DNA of 64,000 nt from Deinococcus psychrotolerans (GTDB lineage Bacteria; Deinococcota; Deinococci; Deinococcales; Deinococcaceae). Both the position numbers and the translations under genes were made by a program. Below, in pieces: positions 62,075 through 64,000 of this stretch. Below the pieces are notes generated by a model. That model saw nothing but the letters and a program-made list of their open reading frames with translations. It was not told the origin of the DNA and made no database searches. Every line of letters begins with the position of its first letter. Position 1 is the first letter of the stretch. Location of the stretch: assembly GCF_003860465.1 (NCBI RefSeq), contig NZ_CP034185.1, positions 186,001 to 250,000 of the forward strand. The letters are read 5' to 3'.

Positions 62075-64000
62075 TCAGGTTCGGGCCAACCGTCCGTCAG
62101 CCGCTTGCGCTTCCACCTCTGCCACCCGGACAGGCGGCTTAAATTGCCGCAGCCTTAGCGCGTTGCTCAGTACGAACACGCTCGAAAAACCCATCGCGGC
62201 GGCGGCCAGCACTGGACTGAGCCGGATGCCGAAGGCCGGAATCAGCACGCCTGCCGCCACCGGAATCAGCAGCGCGTTGTAAGCGAAGGCCCAGAACAAG
62301 TTCAGCCGGATGTTGCGTAACGTGGCGCGGGAGAGGGCCAGCGCGTTGGGTACGCCGCGCACGTCGCCCGACATCAGCACCACGTCGGCAGTTTCTACGG
62401 CCACATCGGTTCCGGTGCCAATCGCCACTCCCACGTCGGCCTGAGCCAGCGCTGGAGCGTCGTTGATGCCGTCGCCCACGAACACCACTTTCTGGCCGCC
62501 CGCCTGTAGCGCCTTGATGGTGGCCGCTTTGTCAGCGGGCAAGACCTCGGCCCTGACTTCATTGATGCCGAGTTGCCGGGCGATGGCCTGAGCGGTGCGG
62601 GCGTTGTCTCCGGTAATCATCGCCACTTGAAGGCCCGCTCGGTGCAGCGCCGCCACCGCTTCCCGGCTCCCCGCTTTGACCGGGTCGGCCACCGCCAGCA
62701 GCGCCGCTACCTGACCGTCGACCGCCGCGTAGAGCGGACTTTTGCCTTCATTGGCCAGCCGCTTGGCCTGCGCCGCAAAAGCGTCTGGACTCAGCCCCAG
62801 CTTGACCATGTAGCGGTCTGCGCCGACCTGCACCCGCACGCCGCCCACCACCGCTTCCAAGCCGAAGCCAGGTATGGCCTGAGATGACTGCGGCGCGGTG
62901 AGCGGCAGCCCTTCTCGTTTGGCGGCTTCCACGATGGCGCGGGCAATCGGATGTTCGCTGTCTTGCTCGGCGCTGGCGATCAGGCGCAGCACTTCAGCCC
63001 GTTCAAAGCCGCTCATCAGTTCCAAGTCGGTCAGTTCGGGCTGGCCCCGCGTCAGGGTGCCTGTTTTGTCAAAGGCGATGACCCCGGCGGCTTGCAAACC
63101 TTCCAGCGCCGCGCCGCTCTTAAACAGCACGCCGAGTTCAGCCGCCTTGCCGGTGCCCACCATCACGCTGACCGGCGTCGCCAGCCCCATGGCGCAGGGG
63201 CAGGCGATAATCAGCACTGCCACCATGTTGATGAGTGCCTGACCAAGCGCTCCCCCGTTTCCAGAAAGTGCGCCGCCCAAAAAGAACCAAGCGGCAAAGG
63301 TCACGGCGGCAATCACCAGCACCACCGGCACGAACACTGCCACGACCTTGTCGGCCAGCCCCTGAATCGGCGGCTTGCTGCCCTGCGCGGTTTCCACCAA
63401 TTTGATGATCTGTGAGAGCGCCGTGTCGGCCCCCACCCGAGTGACCCGGACGCTCAGCGCTCCGTTGCCGTTGAGGGAGCCGCCCACCACCGACGCGCCC
63501 ACGGCCTTTTGCACCGGCAGGCTCTCGCCGGTCATCATGCTTTCGTTGACAAAGCTCACGCCGCTCAGCACTTCACCGTCGAGCGGCAGGCTTTCGCCGG
63601 GCAGCACCCGCAGCACGTCGCCGACCTGCACCTCGTCAACTGGCAGCAGAGTTTCTGTCTGCCCGCGCACAACCCGCGCTTCTTTGGGTTGCAGCGACAG
63701 CAAGGTTTTCATGGCCTCGCTGCTGCGCCCCTTGGCGATAGCCTCAAAATACTTGCCCAGCAAAATCAGGGTAATCACCACGCCCGACGCTTCAAAGTAA
63801 ACGTGAGCGGTGCCTGCCGGAAAAATGCCGGGAAACAGCGTCACTGCGAGGCTGTAGAAGAAGGCGGCGGAAGTGCCGATCATCACCAGCGTGTTCATAT
63901 CGGGGCTGCGGTGGCGCAGGGCAGTCCAGCCGAGGCGGTAAAAGCGGCGTCCGGGGCCGAATTGAACCGGTGCGGCCAGTGCCAGCATCACCCAGTTGAG
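62075..64000 (-). CDS. copA: copper-translocating P-type ATPase, C-terminal part
   Basis: Truncated by the window end; 641 residues are visible. Actuator TGES (MMTGESLP), phosphorylation site FDKTGTLTRG, SEHPIARA (HP motif), MITGDNART and GDGINDAPAL are intact. The membrane CPC (IIACPCAMGL), the YN in FAYNALLIP and MGFSSVFVLSNALRL mark the P1B-1 copper class. The N-terminal heavy-metal domains lie beyond the window. It exports Cu(I). Confidence 0.95.
   Translation of the reverse strand, partial: LNWVMLALAAPVQFGPGRRFYRLGWTALRHRSPDMNTLVMIGTSAAFFYSLAVTLFPGIFPAGTAHVYFEASGVVITLILLGKYFEAIAKGRSSEAMKTLLSLQPKEARVVRGQTETLLPVDEVQVGDVLRVLPGESLPLDGEVLSGVSFVNESMMTGESLPVQKAVGASVVGGSLNGNGALSVRVTRVGADTALSQIIKLVETAQGSKPPIQGLADKVVAVFVPVVLVIAAVTFAAWFFLGGALSGNGGALGQALINMVAVLIIACPCAMGLATPVSVMVGTGKAAELGVLFKSGAALEGLQAAGVIAFDKTGTLTRGQPELTDLELMSGFERAEVLRLIASAEQDSEHPIARAIVEAAKREGLPLTAPQSSQAIPGFGLEAVVGGVRVQVGADRYMVKLGLSPDAFAAQAKRLANEGKSPLYAAVDGQVAALLAVADPVKAGSREAVAALHRAGLQVAMITGDNARTAQAIARQLGINEVRAEVLPADKAATIKALQAGGQKVVFVGDGINDAPALAQADVGVAIGTGTDVAVETADVVLMSGDVRGVPNALALSRATLRNIRLNLFWAFAYNALLIPVAAGVLIPAFGIRLSPVLAAAAMGFSSVFVLSNALRLRQFKPPVRVAEVEAQAADGRLART

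Overview
The window looks like a chromosomal segment of a Deinococcus species. The evidence is the high GC content, the gene families (FadR/UTRA GntR regulators, ACAD-SDR-kinase operon, paired TPR regulators) and many genes with no Shine-Dalgarno sequence whose start codon sits 5-7 nt after a TAnnnT hexamer, the leaderless arrangement known from Deinococcus. Species cannot be fixed from the sequence alone. I saw no tRNA, rRNA, insertion sequence, prophage or CRISPR array.

Layout. 0-4.2 kb: a small lipoprotein, a TPR protein with a collapsed GGDEF domain, and a divergent TPR-SARP regulator. 4.3-13.3 kb: an alpha-glucoside/maltodextrin locus (LacI regulator with two operators, MalE, MalF, an enlarged MalG, a debranching glucosidase) converging on a GH13 alpha-glucosidase. 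13.5-15.9 kb: a second TPR-SARP regulator divergent from a cassette of three near-identical ten-codon genes ending in a terminator. 15.9-24.9 kb: metallo-hydrolase, luciferase-like oxidoreductase, pgi, a PaaG-like enzyme, and a FadR-type regulator divergent from an ACAD/SDR/APH-kinase operon. 24.9-30.4 kb: a sugar ABC transporter and a tdh-kbl threonine-to-glycine operon whose kbl appears frameshifted. 30.5-38.8 kb: two thioesterases, an ABC exporter, an esterase, a subtilase with a nearby I9-like small protein, an NmrA-like reductase and an N-formylglutamate amidohydrolase-like protein. 39-48 kb: peptide ABC importer with a GntR/UTRA regulator, then an amino-acid ABC importer. 48-52.5 kb: a CoA-transferase/glutaryl-CoA dehydrogenase pair, a methyltransferase and a lactonase. 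52.6-55.6 kb: a type III polyketide operon. 55.7-64 kb: M42 peptidase, Hen1/Pnkp RNA repair, a sorbosone/glucose dehydrogenase and a truncated copper ATPase.

Most striking element. At 15569-15804 three ORFs encode MNKAIKDFGN, MSKAIKDFGN and MNKAIKDFGN. Each has its own ribosome binding site at the same spacing. The differences between copies are mostly synonymous. In the first two copies similarity continues in frame past the TAA stop with more synonymous changes. They lie back to back with a TPR-SARP regulator whose N-terminal half and promoter region are visibly more AT-rich than the surroundings, and an 8-of-9-pair palindrome sits between them. I read this as a candidate peptide-regulator cassette of undescribed type; its function is inference.
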